64,000 nucleotides of DNA from Istiophorus platypterus (Eukaryota > Chordata > Actinopteri > Istiophoriformes > Istiophoridae), in NCBI GenBank assembly GCA_016859345.1, contig CM029112.1, positions 9,244,589-9,308,588 on the forward strand, given 5' to 3'. Position 1 is the first letter of the stretch, and each line of letters opens with the position of its first letter. Shown in pieces: positions 38,501 to 49,595 of this stretch. Under the pieces are notes generated by a model, which was given only the letters and a program-made list of their open reading frames with translations, was not told the origin of the DNA and ran no database searches. The position numbers and the translations under genes are program-made.

Positions 38501-41304
38501 CTGTAAGCTGACTACCTTTGGGTATTGAACTGCTGGTCAAACATAAGATATTTGAGGATGTTAACCTGGACTCTACTAAATAAGGGTGAGAATTCTTCAT
38601 TATTTTATGACCTTTTGTAAACCAAACAATCAATCGAAAAAAAAATTATTACATAAATCGATAACGGGGCCCTAAACCTAATTCTATAAATGTTGCTCTA
38701 GTCCCTTGTCAGGAAATTCAGTCTCACAATAAAAATGCAATACTGACTGCGACTTAAGTCAAACTTCAGTTTGAAAGAACTAAATTTTTGCAACTTGAAA
38801 ACAGAGACTGAAAACAGCATACTTTAAATTATATAGCAAGAGTGTAGCGCCTGAGAACTCAATGAAATAAAGGTGACCTTGAGCAGATCCTTCAGTTCCT
38901 CCATGGTTTGTTTACTCGCCACCTCATCATGGACTGTCTGGCCACAGTTCTTCACTACTGACTCAAGGACCTGAAGGGGGAGGCCACATTATCATTCGCT
39001 ATGATGACTATGTCAGACTTTTCACATGCAGCCACATTCTCCAAAAAATTATAAAATAAAAAAAGTTGACAAAATTGTGATAAAACATCAGACTAACACA
39101 CTTAAAGTATACAGCGTAACTGTATATTTCTAATTAATTTTGTTTAATTTTTACAAGTTATAATGGTTTTTTTTTCCACCAGATGAGAAATTGTTTAGCA
39201 GCACACATTTTCAACTATACATGTTTTTACCTCCAGTGCATAGAGGGCCACATGTGGATTTTTGTCATTCAGTTTCTTCTTAATGGCTCCAATAGCATAT
39301 TTAGCTCTGCAAAGGCAAAAATAAAAATTCCTCAATGGAAAGTTCAGGCAATAAATTACATCGGCAAAGCACACTTGTTTGGTTTTCTCCACTAATTTTA
39401 AAAAAAGTTAAATGTAAAAATCAAATGAACTATTTGAACATGTATCCAGCTGTCTGCATACATAAGTTAGTAGAATCACTCACTGTGTGTCCCCTTGCCG
39501 AATGAGATCACAGATCTGCAGAATGGATTCCCAGTCAGTCTCCAGCAGCAGCTGACTGGTGGCTTTATCTGAAATTAGTACAGATGGTTCACGATTTATT
39601 ATATTGTTTGGTATACTCTAATATTTCTACCACACAATAACTGCTACACCAAACCAACATGTCATTAAAGTAACAGGCTTCTTCCATTCCAAGTTTCACT
39701 CCTAGACATATTAGACTTCCTTTATGGAAACCATGCTCATCTGAGCTTTACACGTCAAAATAATGTAAATCTATTCTCAGTTGTCAGGTTATTAGATACC
39801 CCCCAGCTACTGCAGTCTAGCCCTGAAATAAATCCTTGCTTTGTAACAGTTACAAAGTGTTTCAGACACTGTCACTTCACAGTCATTTTAGAGGGTGAAG
39901 TTTGTGGTGCAGTTGAATCCTATTTAATTGAACTGAAACATTTCACTGCTCTTAGTTTAATGTAATTCTCATGCTGTCAGGCCATCATAGCCACATAGTG
40001 TTTCTAAAAATTGCCATGATTGTAAATATTCTATGAAAAATACTAGCACTCATTCCCAAAATACTATATCATTCCTGATTTCATCTCAAGTGTTGTTACA
40101 TTTGATTTTGAGATAGGCAACTTAGGGGCAACTTCCTTGTGGTACACTGACTAATCATGTCTTTTATCATATGGAAGTATGCAAAACTATGGCACAGTTT
40201 CATTTCCACACTAAAGCACCTAAGTTGGGGTCTGGCTTTGTACCTGATCTTTACATCCTTTGTCAGGAGTTAACCAGTTTCAGGAACATTATTATTGTCG
40301 TTATTACTATCACTATCATTATCTCTAAACTTCTGTGTGTTACTACACCACTGCACAAAGGCACAGAGAGTTGTTTATCAGCTGGAGGTTTATGTGGCAG
40401 CAGCACCTCTTTTTGCCCCCCCCACAGGTAGAGTAATCTGGCCGTCTGTGGCAACTGCAAGAAAGAGGTTACTGATAAATTATTCTCCTTCTGTTATCAA
40501 TTTGACTTGCAAGTCTTTGCTATCATCGGATGTACCTAACTCTCCAGTTTGATGAAACCACCTACATGCAACTGCACTAAAAGGACACAGTTGTTTTTTT
40601 TTTCTTTCTTGAGGGTAAATTAATCATAGCCACCTAATGCTAAATTTGCCAAATGTATTTTTTTAATGGAAAGACGTCTGATTCAGTGTAACGTTTATCT
40701 CTACACGGAAGAGATTAGCAGCTAGCTAATCAACGTCTTGTGGACTTTAAAAACTTAAGACAACAACACAGAGCCACAAATGAAAAATGTCGTGCTTGGC
40801 TACATGCCTGCACCGGACAGCCAAACCGTGTCACGAGTTATACAGGAACATTTTTACTGTTTTGTGTGACTGTAAAACATTGAAAATATTGAAACGTTAG
40901 TTTTAATGTTTTCACGTTTGAGGCTGATATGATCTCATCTAAAAAAGGGATCGACGGGCTGTTTTTACCCTGACTAACAGCTCGAAGATCCCAATGCTGT
41001 GGGTTCGGGTATATTTACAGTAAAATACACGAGTAAATAACTTAACACATCGAGGGTTAAACGAGACTCTGCTCCCTATTTTAGCCGGGCTGCTGCATTT
41101 AGTGAGCGTTACCGGGGCCTCCGAACAATAGCGGCGAATTTCGTTAGCATGGCTAAAAAAAATTAGCTGGCCCGGGAGCCACAGCCCCGACGTCTGTCAA
41201 AACAATACGCTGGCACGCATCGCACTCCGGCCCGCGGTCGGCTTGATAAAGCACCGACTCGACTCACCGAGGAGCCTCTCGAAGGTGCCTCCGCCCTTCC
41301 CCAT
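32532..41304 (-). CDS. hgs: HGF-regulated tyrosine kinase substrate (HRS), ESCRT-0 subunit
   Basis: HRS sorts ubiquitinated receptors on early endosomes as ESCRT-0 with STAM. Twenty coding exons (minus): 41268-41304, 39484-39568, 39231-39306, 38878-38970, 37826-37949, 37167-37219, 36955-37023, 36679-36803, 35563-35647, 35313-35411, 35136-35231, 34953-34991, 34683-34847, 34357-34570, 34085-34257, 33865-34005, 33378-33561, 33097-33233, 32808-32990, 32532-32633; 2280 nt, 759 aa (human 777). The VHS domain starts MGKGGGTFERLLD (residues 1-142). The FYVE zinc finger, about 160-221, carries the PtdIns3P-binding RKHHCRACG with paired cysteines. The UIM is EEEELQLAIALSQSEAEE (about 256-275). A PSAP motif at 350-353 should bind TSG101. 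A coiled coil (about 440-550) precedes the Pro/Gln-rich tail, which ends in the clathrin box LISFD. The exon 4 donor (AAG|GTCACC) and exon 18 donor (GTCTGA) are weak. Exon 14 may use a NAGNAG acceptor. Confidence 0.97.
38047..38323 (+). other. unexplained open frame inside hgs intron 4, antisense to hgs
   Basis: An open frame of about 90 codons from the internal MTEQIESNN (part of a 129-codon frame from 37934) ends at TAA 38321-38323. Its composition (Ser, Lys, Gly, Asn) is less biased than typical AT-rich intron frames and reads like disordered protein, for example GGKSLSFGLKN. I do not recognise a family. It may be a retrocopy fragment, an unknown exon or chance. Confidence 0.2.
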
Positions 41305-41520
41305 GTTGGATCCGACGTGTCGAAAGTCGCTGCGGAGGCGTCTTGTCCGGTCGAGGGGCTCTGGTGTTTCCACCGCTGAGGCTAACGCGTTAGCTTCCTC
41401 CGTTAGCCACCGAGCACAGCTGTGCGGCTCTTCCTACTTCCCGCTTCCGCCGCAAGGAAAAGGCAACGCCGGGGGATTTTTCTCCCCCTGGCGGCCGATG
41501 AGTGTAACCGCGGGTAGTTT
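40980..41520 (-). promoter_or_regulatory. hgs: CpG-rich promoter region of hgs
   Basis: GC- and CpG-rich sequence surrounds the first hgs exon and continues upstream to about 41520. No TATA box is obvious. In human the ARL16 gene shares this side of HGS; no arl16 exon is visible here. Confidence 0.65.
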
Positions 41521-42049
41521 GACATTTTGAGGCAAGAAAGTCCCATTAACTGATGCTTTGCTCTGTTTAAGCACAGTTTCAGAGGGAAGTGTTGTATTTT
41601 ACCTTCTTAGTCTACTACGTGCACGTACAAGGTCCTTCATCCTGCTGTCTCGTAAAATAACTCTGTGTCAAAATCCAGTTTCAAAACCTTAAATGTTTTC
41701 ATTTGTATTCAGCTTCCCCCCCTTTTTTTCCCCCCTGTGTCAAGTAAATAACACACACAGCAAAACTTGGGCAAGGTAGTATCAATCCATCACAGGATGC
41801 AACCGAAGATTATTTTATCATCAACACATCTGATGATTATTTTATTTAACAACAACATGATTGCTTAGTATATAAAATGTAAGGAAAATAGTGGAAAAAA
41901 AGGTAAACATGGCAGGATTGCCGTTTTAGAAAATACTCACGTTTTCAAAACTGGTACCAGTGAATATTTGGCTTTTTTTTTCTTGAAATTAATTAAACTA
42001 TTAATCAGTTATTAAAATCGTTTCTAGTTAGTTGTGGAGGCAGAAGAGG

Positions 42050-42052
<3 letters not shown>

Positions 42053-42080
<28 letters not shown>
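42053..42080. repeat. (GA)n microsatellite
   Basis: A pure ag run directly before the left arm of a hairpin. Confidence 0.95.
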
Positions 42081-42127
42081 TGAGTAACTTCAGCACACTG
42101 GGCCCACGTGGACTGAAGTTACTCACT
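42079..42127. repeat. perfect 15-bp inverted repeat (hairpin)
   Basis: Left arm agtgagtaacttcag at 42079-42093 and right arm ctgaagttactcact at 42113-42127 are exact reverse complements around a 19-base loop that contains gggcccacgtgg. Confidence 0.9.
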
Positions 42128-42864
42128 AGAGGGCCACAATGAGAGGCCCAGGTTAGACACACTGTGACAACTCAGTGGCATTTTTTTCACTGAAACACCT
42201 ACTTCCATGTTCAATTCTTATGCCAAGTCAGAAGCACTGGCCCATCTTTTTTTCAGTTAAGTTTCAAGTTGCGTGTTGTGTGAATAGTGAATGCCGCATG
42301 CACTAATTTCTTGTGGGCAGCCACTGCGACTTCTATCATCAGTAGTATGGCTCTCAGTTGCCCGGTTGTCTTGCACACTGACCCATCTTTATGAAGTCTT
42401 CTTCGGGCAGTTCCTTGTCATGCGGCGCCGGGAGAAGACTGAGAACTCTCTGGTGTTCTCAGGTTATTTTTACAACCTCGTTTACTGAATGAGTGTTAAT
42501 TAGAAATCACAGGTTTACTCAATTTCATTTCATTGAGGTTTTACTTTTACAGTTAAGCTGAACATTACTGCTTGTATCTAGACAGACAGTGTCTTGATAC
42601 AGTATGAATTCAGACCTATGCACTCCAGACAATCGACCTTAGGTGAGGTGGCAGCGGGGTGATGTCAAAAAGACGCTGCTGAAGTGAACAGATAGTTGAA
42701 TCCTTCCCAGCACCACCTTTAGAGCTTTGTAGTTGGCCCTGTGGATGGTTTAGCTCCCTATGCAGGATATGAGAAATGATTCATTAGTATCCGCACAATT
42801 GTTCCGATTAAACTTTACCAGAATGGTGTAGGTACCACACTTTAAAGCTATTTCAAGACACTGA

Positions 42865-42937
42865 ACTGATTATTTACATTGTAAATATTAAATAATCAGT
42901 AACTGATTATTTACAATGTAAATAGTAAATAATCAGT
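42865..42937. repeat. tandem pair of 36-bp palindromic units
   Basis: Two 36-bp units, each beginning actgattattta and ending taaataatcagt, sit at 42865-42900 and 42902-42937 with one base between. Each is nearly self-complementary and the pair as a whole is also nearly palindromic. The units differ by only a few central bases. Confidence 0.9.
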
Positions 42938-43565
42938 GCTCTGTTTTAACCATTACAAGTTCACAGTAAAATAGCACAGAATGACTTACTGTATTCCCAG
43001 CATTACTCTACCAACATTGGTATTGGTGTACTTAGGTCATGTATGAGTCACTACCTGGCACTTGGAACACTGGTGCCCATTGTTATTGTGGTGCTGTAGT
43101 GCTCTATAAAGTAGAATTGTGTTGCTTTGTCCTCTGCTGTTACAGATGGGGAAATGTATGCCCTCACGGCTATGATCAAATTTACTGTTTACAGCAGACA
43201 GAGAGCAGATGCCAGGGAATGTTTTCTATGCGAGTAATGGAATTTAAGGAATTTAGCTGGGAAAAGAAAAGTGCTGAAATTGAGAAACAATTTCCTGTTA
43301 GCATGTACAGAAACCAAACTCCAAAGCTTTCAGTGGTTTTAGTTTTTAAAATTCTCTGTGGACGATCATTTCTTTTAAAGTTAAATGAGCACATCATCTG
43401 TGGGATGTGAACCATTAGATTAAATCAGCTGTGCTAAGACAGCATGGGTCACTGTTTTTGTTAATAGAGGGAAGATCAGGATTTGTATATTATGAAAGAC
43501 AGATAATATATTTTTCTTTGTCCCTGGTACAAGGTTGCTGATACAGGGAAGAGGAGATGGAGGAC

Positions 43566-43611
43566 CACACACACACACACTCGTGCACACACGCACAAAC
43601 GCAAGCACTTA

Positions 43612-43650
<39 letters not shown>
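43566..43650. repeat. (CA)n microsatellite
   Basis: Interrupted ca tract with a pure block of about 37 bases at 43614-43650. Confidence 0.95.
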
Positions 43651-43652
<2 letters not shown>

Positions 43653-44139
43653 CTCAACAATATGGCATCACAAGCAAACGTACACACGTCCCCATTGTTC
43701 TATTGTTCTTCTCAGCCTAACACATAGTAGCGTTTACGTAAATGAGCCAAACAAAGATTTTTTATCTTAAAAGCTACCATACTACTACTCTCAGACACAT
43801 ACGATTGTAGGATTTTTTAAAAGAGCTCTTATATCTCTAATTCCAAAAACGTGGACTCACACAGATTCCTTCACGTAGTGGATTTGGACAACCAAAACTT
43901 TTATTGTATTTTACACAGACAGAGAAAAAAGGTTATTTGGGGATATCAGGAATGAAATAACAAAATGAGTTCAATTTTCCCTAAACAGCCTCCTGCGGCT
44001 TTTCAAAGAAAAAAGTAAATTGGAATAACATTAAATATAAAATAATTACAAGGAGCAAAAATCAAGTGGAGAAGAAACTGGTTTGTCATCGTTTGGGGTG
44101 GACTTGTGAGATTTGAAGGCATTCAGACATTTTGGGATC

Positions 44140-44787
44140 TTAGACATAACCTTTGACTTGTGTGGCAGGTGCCCTGCGAGGACTACTTTCTCCACTGCTG
44201 AAGGTGGGAGAACCTGGGATGCCAGGGGGACTCGACCCAGCATACAGAAGAGATCCCCCAATGAGCAGCAAGGCTGAAGCCCCCCAGCCAATGTAAAGGG
44301 CAGGGCCAAGCTCACGCTTGTGTGGAGCTGCGACATGTGGGTCATAGAAATCCCTGATGATGGAGTGGGCAGTCCAGCAGATGGGCACAAGGTAGAGGAA
44401 CCCTGCGATCGCAAAAAGGGCTCCAGAGATGCGAGCAATTCGGGCCTTGAGGCTGTTTACACCAATGCACTTGGTGCATTTGACTCCTAGGACCCCCAGA
44501 GCCAGAGCCAGGCCACAGAGCAGGATGGAGAACACAGTGAGGCCCCGAGCAGCCTGCATGTCACTGGGCAGAGCCAGCAAGCTGTCGTACACCTTACACT
44601 GGATCTGACCCGTGTTCTGCACAATGCAATTCATCCAAAGGCCTTCCCAGATGATCTGAGCTGTCACTATGTTGTTACCGATGAAGGCGGTGACCCTCCA
44701 CAGGGGGATGATGCAGACTATCGCCCCGCCCACCCAGCCCACAAGGGACATGATTAGGCCCAGCAACTGCATGCCCGTGGTCGCCAT
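44140..44787 (-). CDS. claudin (claudin-3/4/5-type tight-junction protein)
   Basis: A four-pass tight-junction protein that sets paracellular permeability. A single intronless 215-aa frame, as usual for this claudin group. Extracellular loop 1 shows the full signature: W30, then W47-GLW (49-51), C54 and C64, with the typical IQCKVYDSLLALP following. Membrane segments lie at about 8-28, 82-102, 118-138 and 160-180. Loop 2 has RDFYDPHVAAPHKRELG, which also occurs in related form in claudin-3/4/5. The C-terminus ends KGYV, a PDZ-binding YV for ZO proteins. The start has a good context (caccATGG). AATAAA on the minus strand lies at 43905-43900. Fish have many lineage-specific copies of this group, so I do not assign a number; 'claudin-4-like' is the likely database label. 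Confidence 0.95.
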   Translation of the reverse strand: MATTGMQLLGLIMSLVGWVGGAIVCIIPLWRVTAFIGNNIVTAQIIWEGLWMNCIVQNTGQIQCKVYDSLLALPSDMQAARGLTVFSILLCGLALALGVLGVKCTKCIGVNSLKARIARISGALFAIAGFLYLVPICWTAHSIIRDFYDPHVAAPHKRELGPALYIGWGASALLLIGGSLLYAGSSPPGIPGSPTFSSGESSPRRAPATQVKGYV

Positions 44788-46823
44788 GGTGACAGGTGTT
44801 GTTTGAATCAGAGGGATTTGTCTTGGATTTTATGTAGGTCTCTGTTGCAGTGAGCCCAAGTGTAGTCCCAAAAAGAAATGCGACGGTCTACAGTACTGGA
44901 TATGTCGGGCTCCACCTCGTGGATGTCGTGGGTCCTCAGTCTGTGGGGGAAGATGTTTGAACGGTGCAGCTTGGGTTAGACAAGGTCGGGTGTCCTGAAA
45001 TTCATAAGAACCATCGGAATCAATTTTAATCTATTTTTATTCAGCATACATATGGTGGTCCAAAATTTACAAGTAATAAAAAAAGAAATTATAACTTCTT
45101 GTTACTTCTTACAACAATTTAGAGCAATACATACGGAGAGTATGAAAAGACTAATGGGGCTTATATTTATCATAAATATTTGAAAATAGGCAGAGAGGCC
45201 CATGTTAAGTGGATTCCAGCAGGAACCTCAGAGAATAGCCTTCTTTGACCCAGCTGTGGGTGTCGAGCTACGCCTTTGCCGGGTGAGTGGATTATCTCAG
45301 AAAAACATGAGGAGACTCTGAACACAAGCAGCTTTCATGAAGGCTTGTGGAGTGGGCCAGGAGGACCTGTATCATCTCAGTATCCACATCTTACGAATTC
45401 TGTGAATCAAACCCTGCCTGCACAAGATCAGTTTAAAAACTGCTTCTGATAGACGAATAAATGTCAAAAGGATAAGATTTACTTATTAGATCAGTATTGA
45501 TAAGAACTTATCCATCTAAGGGGATTATTATTAGATTTTATACATGAGAAATTACAATCTACATTGGAAATAAGCAGATAGTAATGTATCGTATGAGTCC
45601 AGGGAACAAGAACAACAACTCTCTCTTGCCTACAGTCTAATTCTGTGACAAAACATGTTTAAATTCATGGTAGTTAGCAGTTCTCAAAGTCCTTCACTGT
45701 CCCCCGACGGCCTTCAGACCTCGCTGTAGGCATCTGTGCTTTATCTGTGGTACAGCTAATGACTCTAAAAACTGCAAACATTACAATGACGCAAGAGCAA
45801 TTGACAGCATCCCATAAACCTGCCAATAAACTGAGACTATCCCTACTTATACGGGGATATTGAATTACGATACAGGAAAACTTATAATAGAAAAGTTACT
45901 GGGAATATTATTTAAATTCAATTTAAACTCAGCACTCAAATACAGTTTTTTTTCTCAATCAAAAGTATCAGTTTTTCTGTCAAGTTGTTTTTTTTGGACG
46001 TTTTTCGAAACATCACATACGGGAAGACAGCGGATATTATTAAGGATATTTACCACAGACGAAGCTTGATGGACCCTCTCTGCTACCCTCAGTCCACAGT
46101 TTATGGTACTTGTCCTTTGCTTGTGTGGATCAGCTTTAGACGCCTGGAGTTTTGAATGACGGCCCCTGAAAATTTCAGTTTAGTCCACAGGAAGGCTGAT
46201 GGGCAAGGCAGGCTCTATCTGGGACGTCTGGTGAACTGCAGGAAAAAAAGGGGGGGTCGCTCAGCTTCGACACCCAGGACTGGAGTGGAGATGGGGCTGC
46301 CCTCCGAGATGCCAGCGGCAAGTTTGTGTGGCAGTGGGCAGAAGCATGCGCCAGTGTTCACGACCGTGTTATTGTGTGAATGCGTGAATCTGTTTGAGTG
46401 TGTCTCCCAGTGCCTGGTGTACGAGCACAATGCCCCGCTGTCTTGCTGTGCCCCCCCCCCAACCCCCCAACCCCTCCCCGCTCTGTCCTAACCCTGCACC
46501 CCCTTACATCCATCCAGCCCAGCAACCCATTTTCTCCTCTTTTTCAACTTTGACTCATTTGTTTGTTTATGAGAGCCTTCTTTTTTCCTCTGCCCTCATC
46601 CAATCTGTTTATCGGTTTCATTGAAGTTTTCAAGGGTAGTGAGTCAGTTCTTATGCAACCTCCTGTTCACTGTTCTGAGAGGGAAAATGTGGTTCATTGT
46701 AGATTTTTGTTAAGATTTTTAAATTAATAAATATGATATATTACACTGGACAGATATTTAAAAGTTAATTACAAGGACAATGTTTATACTGTAGATTTAT
46801 AAATCTTGTATTGAGATTGATTT
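44788..46823. other. intergenic stretch upstream of the claudin
   Basis: No gene supported. Probably contains the claudin promoter and 5' UTR in its first few hundred bases, but no clear TATA box or splice site was fixed. A C-rich tract (ccccccccccaaccccccaa, near 46450) and a 111-codon plus frame at 46156-46491 are seen; neither has a recognised motif. Confidence 0.5.
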
Positions 46824-48997
46824 TCAGATGCTGCAAAAACTAGAGCAGATGATGAGGGGAGCAGCATTTTTGCCACCGTGCAGCCGACCAGGGCTGAAGA
46901 ATGGATGAAGCCTGTCGTTGAAGGTATCCGTGAAGGTGTAAATGTGGACTCCGGATTCTACGCAGTAGAAGGACACACGGCCTTCTTGGTGGTCCAGAAA
47001 CACAGCCACTTTCCTTGGCCTGTGTTCTAGAGCCACCGGGGTGATGGGACAGGTGTTGGCTATGTAGTGGCCTCCCGCCTTCAGACTTAAGGTCCAGAAG
47101 CCATTAGCGGGGCAGACAGTGAACTTGCCCTTCCTGTTTATGGACTGTCTGACGACACCCAGGTTCCACTCGATCTTCTCCCCGACCTCCACCTCCCAGT
47201 AGAGCCTCCCGCTGCCGAAGCTTTCTTTGGCAAGCACGTTTGCCACACGGTCGAAGCGCCTGGGGTGATCCGGTACCTCCTGAAGCTTGTCTGTGTGCCT
47301 CACCTGTTTTCTGTCGTCAGACACGAAGAGGAAGGGGTGGGCTGTCTTAGAACTCAGATTGACATCCACTAGGGAAGAGGGACGAGAAAACAACATGGAG
47401 TACCAAAGGGCAGTACAAAATTTGTTAGGGTACAGAGGGATGTTCAGGCTTGTAAGTTTTTTTTTTAAATCGTAACACCCTCTAAATCATTATTAACAAT
47501 ATATTTGGACCATAGCCTTGCTGCAACACCCTCCAGTATAAATAACTGAAAAAGGCAGGAGCACCTTTATGACCCCCAGTGGAAACTACAACAATTATTT
47601 GTGAATATTTGATTCCATTTTTTAATAATCGAGCAAGAGAGGGCAGAAATATAAATGTGATGTGTTAAAAAATTAAAATTCCATTCTCTGCTCTCCCATA
47701 AAATTCAAAGCTACCCTCCCCTTAGCCTTAAAAATACATAACCCTCCTCCTCTTCTGGCCTTTCCTTAATAATTTCTCCCTGATATTAATTTCTGTGCAG
47801 ACAAAGCCTTACCTGTGTATTTCTCTGTTCTCTTAAGTTCTGTAAGGAGAGAGCCATAGGGAGAAGAAATATCACTGGCATTGAAATCCATCTGATCAAT
47901 GCTGAGTCGATACATGAGATTTCTTAAAGAGGTGTGTTCTCACCAGCTTTGGAGAGCCTGTTGACTTCCGCTCTCATCTTGTCAATCATGTCCGACAGCG
48001 CTCGTCTGGTGACCCCGACACAAGGGTCAGTTTCTATGGTAACCTTAGACCAGTCCTTCATGTCAGAGAGGGAAATGGCGGAAACGGTGTTCTGCAGGAC
48101 AAAAAGAAACGTAGAAAAGATGCAAACATTTTCAGCGACGGTAGGTGGTGGTCGGTGCCACGACCTGGCTGTCTGTCGTAAAGGAAGGTGCTTACCAAGG
48201 TGACTTGCTTTGTCTCGTTGCTTTGGTCCCCGTTCACGGGAACCCGAGGATCGGATTTGGCGGTCTCCTTCCTCAGCTCCTGGATCTCCAGCTCCAGCTC
48301 CTTCACCAGCGTCTCTACTCTCTGCTCTTCGTCTCTCTGTCTCTCCTCAATTGCAGCAACGACCGCTTTGTGACTCTTCTCCATGGCATTAACCAGGGCA
48401 GAGAAGACCCTCTGGCTCTCCCGCACCTCTCTGAGGTAAGAGCTCTGATTGGACATTGTCATCATCGTCATTAAGCTTTACGCAATCTTGGGAATAGACA
48501 AAAGTTTCCAAGCCTGTTTTATAGAATTTTTCAACGCACCTTTTGAACCTCGAGAGAATATTTCAACCTTTCTATCTTCTGCAGCCTTTCCTGAATCATT
48601 TGCTCAACATCTGTGACCTGTACATGTGTGACAGTGACACACGCTTACAAAGATATACCTGATTTATTAGTTATCACACTATACCACCTATGATGACATG
48701 TCTGACAAAAGCAAGCAAGGCAAATACCAGTTCCTCATCTGGTGGTTTCTTTGGTCGAGTCTGCTTGTAGCTGTCCGAGACCTCGGCCAGAATGCGGTTG
48801 ACGCTGAGGTCGGGCCTGTCGGTAAACACTCTCTTACAGTGGGGGCAGTATTTGGACTGGTGTCGCGCCCAGTAGTGGCAGAGGCAGGACAAGCAGAAGC
48901 TGTGTCCACATGGTATAGTGACTGGGCTGGTGAAGATGTCTCTACACAGAGAGCACAAGAAGTGCTTCTCAGAGAGGAGGCTGATGGTAGAGGCCAT
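46824..48997 (-). CDS. TRIM-like E3 ligase: RING, coiled coil, PRY-SPRY, no B-box
   Basis: A predicted ubiquitin E3 ligase of the fish TRIM expansion. Six coding exons: 48728-48997, 48540-48617, 48196-48444, 47944-48091, 47813-47839, 46824-47368; 1317 nt, 438 aa. The RING is C3HC4: C15, C18, C30, H32, C35, C38, C51, C54. Exon 2 (VTDVEQMIQERLQKIE) is the standard TRIM segment that normally follows the B-box, but here it joins the RING exon directly, and the 110-bp intron between them contains no B-box sequence. Exon 3 is a coiled coil (about 117-199). The last exon is PRY-SPRY (about 258-438) with FDRVANVLA, GSGRLYWEVEVG and WNLGV. The ATG lies three bases after an acceptor (attttcag|agc), and a 5' UTR exon ending at 50326 (donor ctggaacag|gtaag) is likely. 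The exact paralogue (TRIM21/25/39-like) is undecided. Confidence 0.85.
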
Positions 48998-49114
48998 GCT
49001 CTGAAAATGACAAGGACACGATGGCAACGGCAAGAAAGTCTGAAGAAAATCTAGTATATATTAATGATTATTACTGAGCACCTATACACACAAACACACA
49101 CATATATATATATA

Positions 49115-49595
49115 AACAATGGTGGAAGATGTACTCATGACGTTAATAGATTGTTTGTCACCGACAGACCAATGTCTAAGCAGCATTTTACTGTTATAGC
49201 TGGTGGAGCTGGAGCTAGTTTTAAATATTTTGTATACAGTTAGGTAGTTTAGTCCAGTGATTCTCAACCTCCCAACCAAGTCAGGTCCTTCCAAAGTGTT
49301 GAAAGATAAATCCGAGGGGGTTTGATAAGATTTATGGCACAAAAAGGAAGAAAAATCTAAACTCTGCTGCACAAATTCGACAGTTTAGAAGGGAAATGTC
49401 TCTTTTCCTGAACAATTCGTTGACGTTTAAATGTGACAAGGGACCTGATTTCTTTTTCACAAAGGGTCTCAAACCAAATAAGTTGGAAACCACAATATAT
49501 TGTACTTTATAAGTTTATCATGTTCTTTTAAAGCACCTCAATGTTTTACTTAAGTACAGTACTTGAGTAAATGTACTTTGTTCCTTTGTACCATT
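49115..49595 (+). repeat. teleost non-autonomous element with a second element nested in it
   Basis: The start 'caatggtggaagatgtactc' and end 'acttaagtacagtacttgag..atgtactttgtt' are hallmarks of a common fish element, and 'tctaagcagcattttactgt' with 'agctggtggagctggagctag' match its middle. At about 49255-49500 a different element interrupts it, starting 'gtgattctcaacctcccaac' and ending 'tctcaaaccaaataagttgg', whose ends are imperfect inverted repeats. It lies in the probable first intron of the TRIM-like gene. No coding capacity. Confidence 0.7.

Larger units (their letters stand above)
41531..43880. other. intergenic stretch between hgs and the claudin
   Basis: No gene supported. It contains a (GA)n tract next to a perfect hairpin (42079-42127), a tandem pair of palindromes (42865-42937) and a (CA)n tract (43566-43650). 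The 123-codon plus frame at 43039-43410 has no recognised motif. Confidence 0.5.

Noticed and set aside
41243..41530. 95-codon plus-strand frame at the hgs promoter, considered as arl16
   Set aside because: Antisense to hgs exon 1 with no GTPase motif; arl16 is not visible in this window.
44046..44438. 130-codon minus-strand frame overlapping the claudin
   Set aside because: Out-of-frame shadow of the claudin coding sequence.
46156..46491. 111-codon plus-strand frame between the claudin and the TRIM-like gene
   Set aside because: No motif, ends in a C-rich low-complexity tract, no splice signals.
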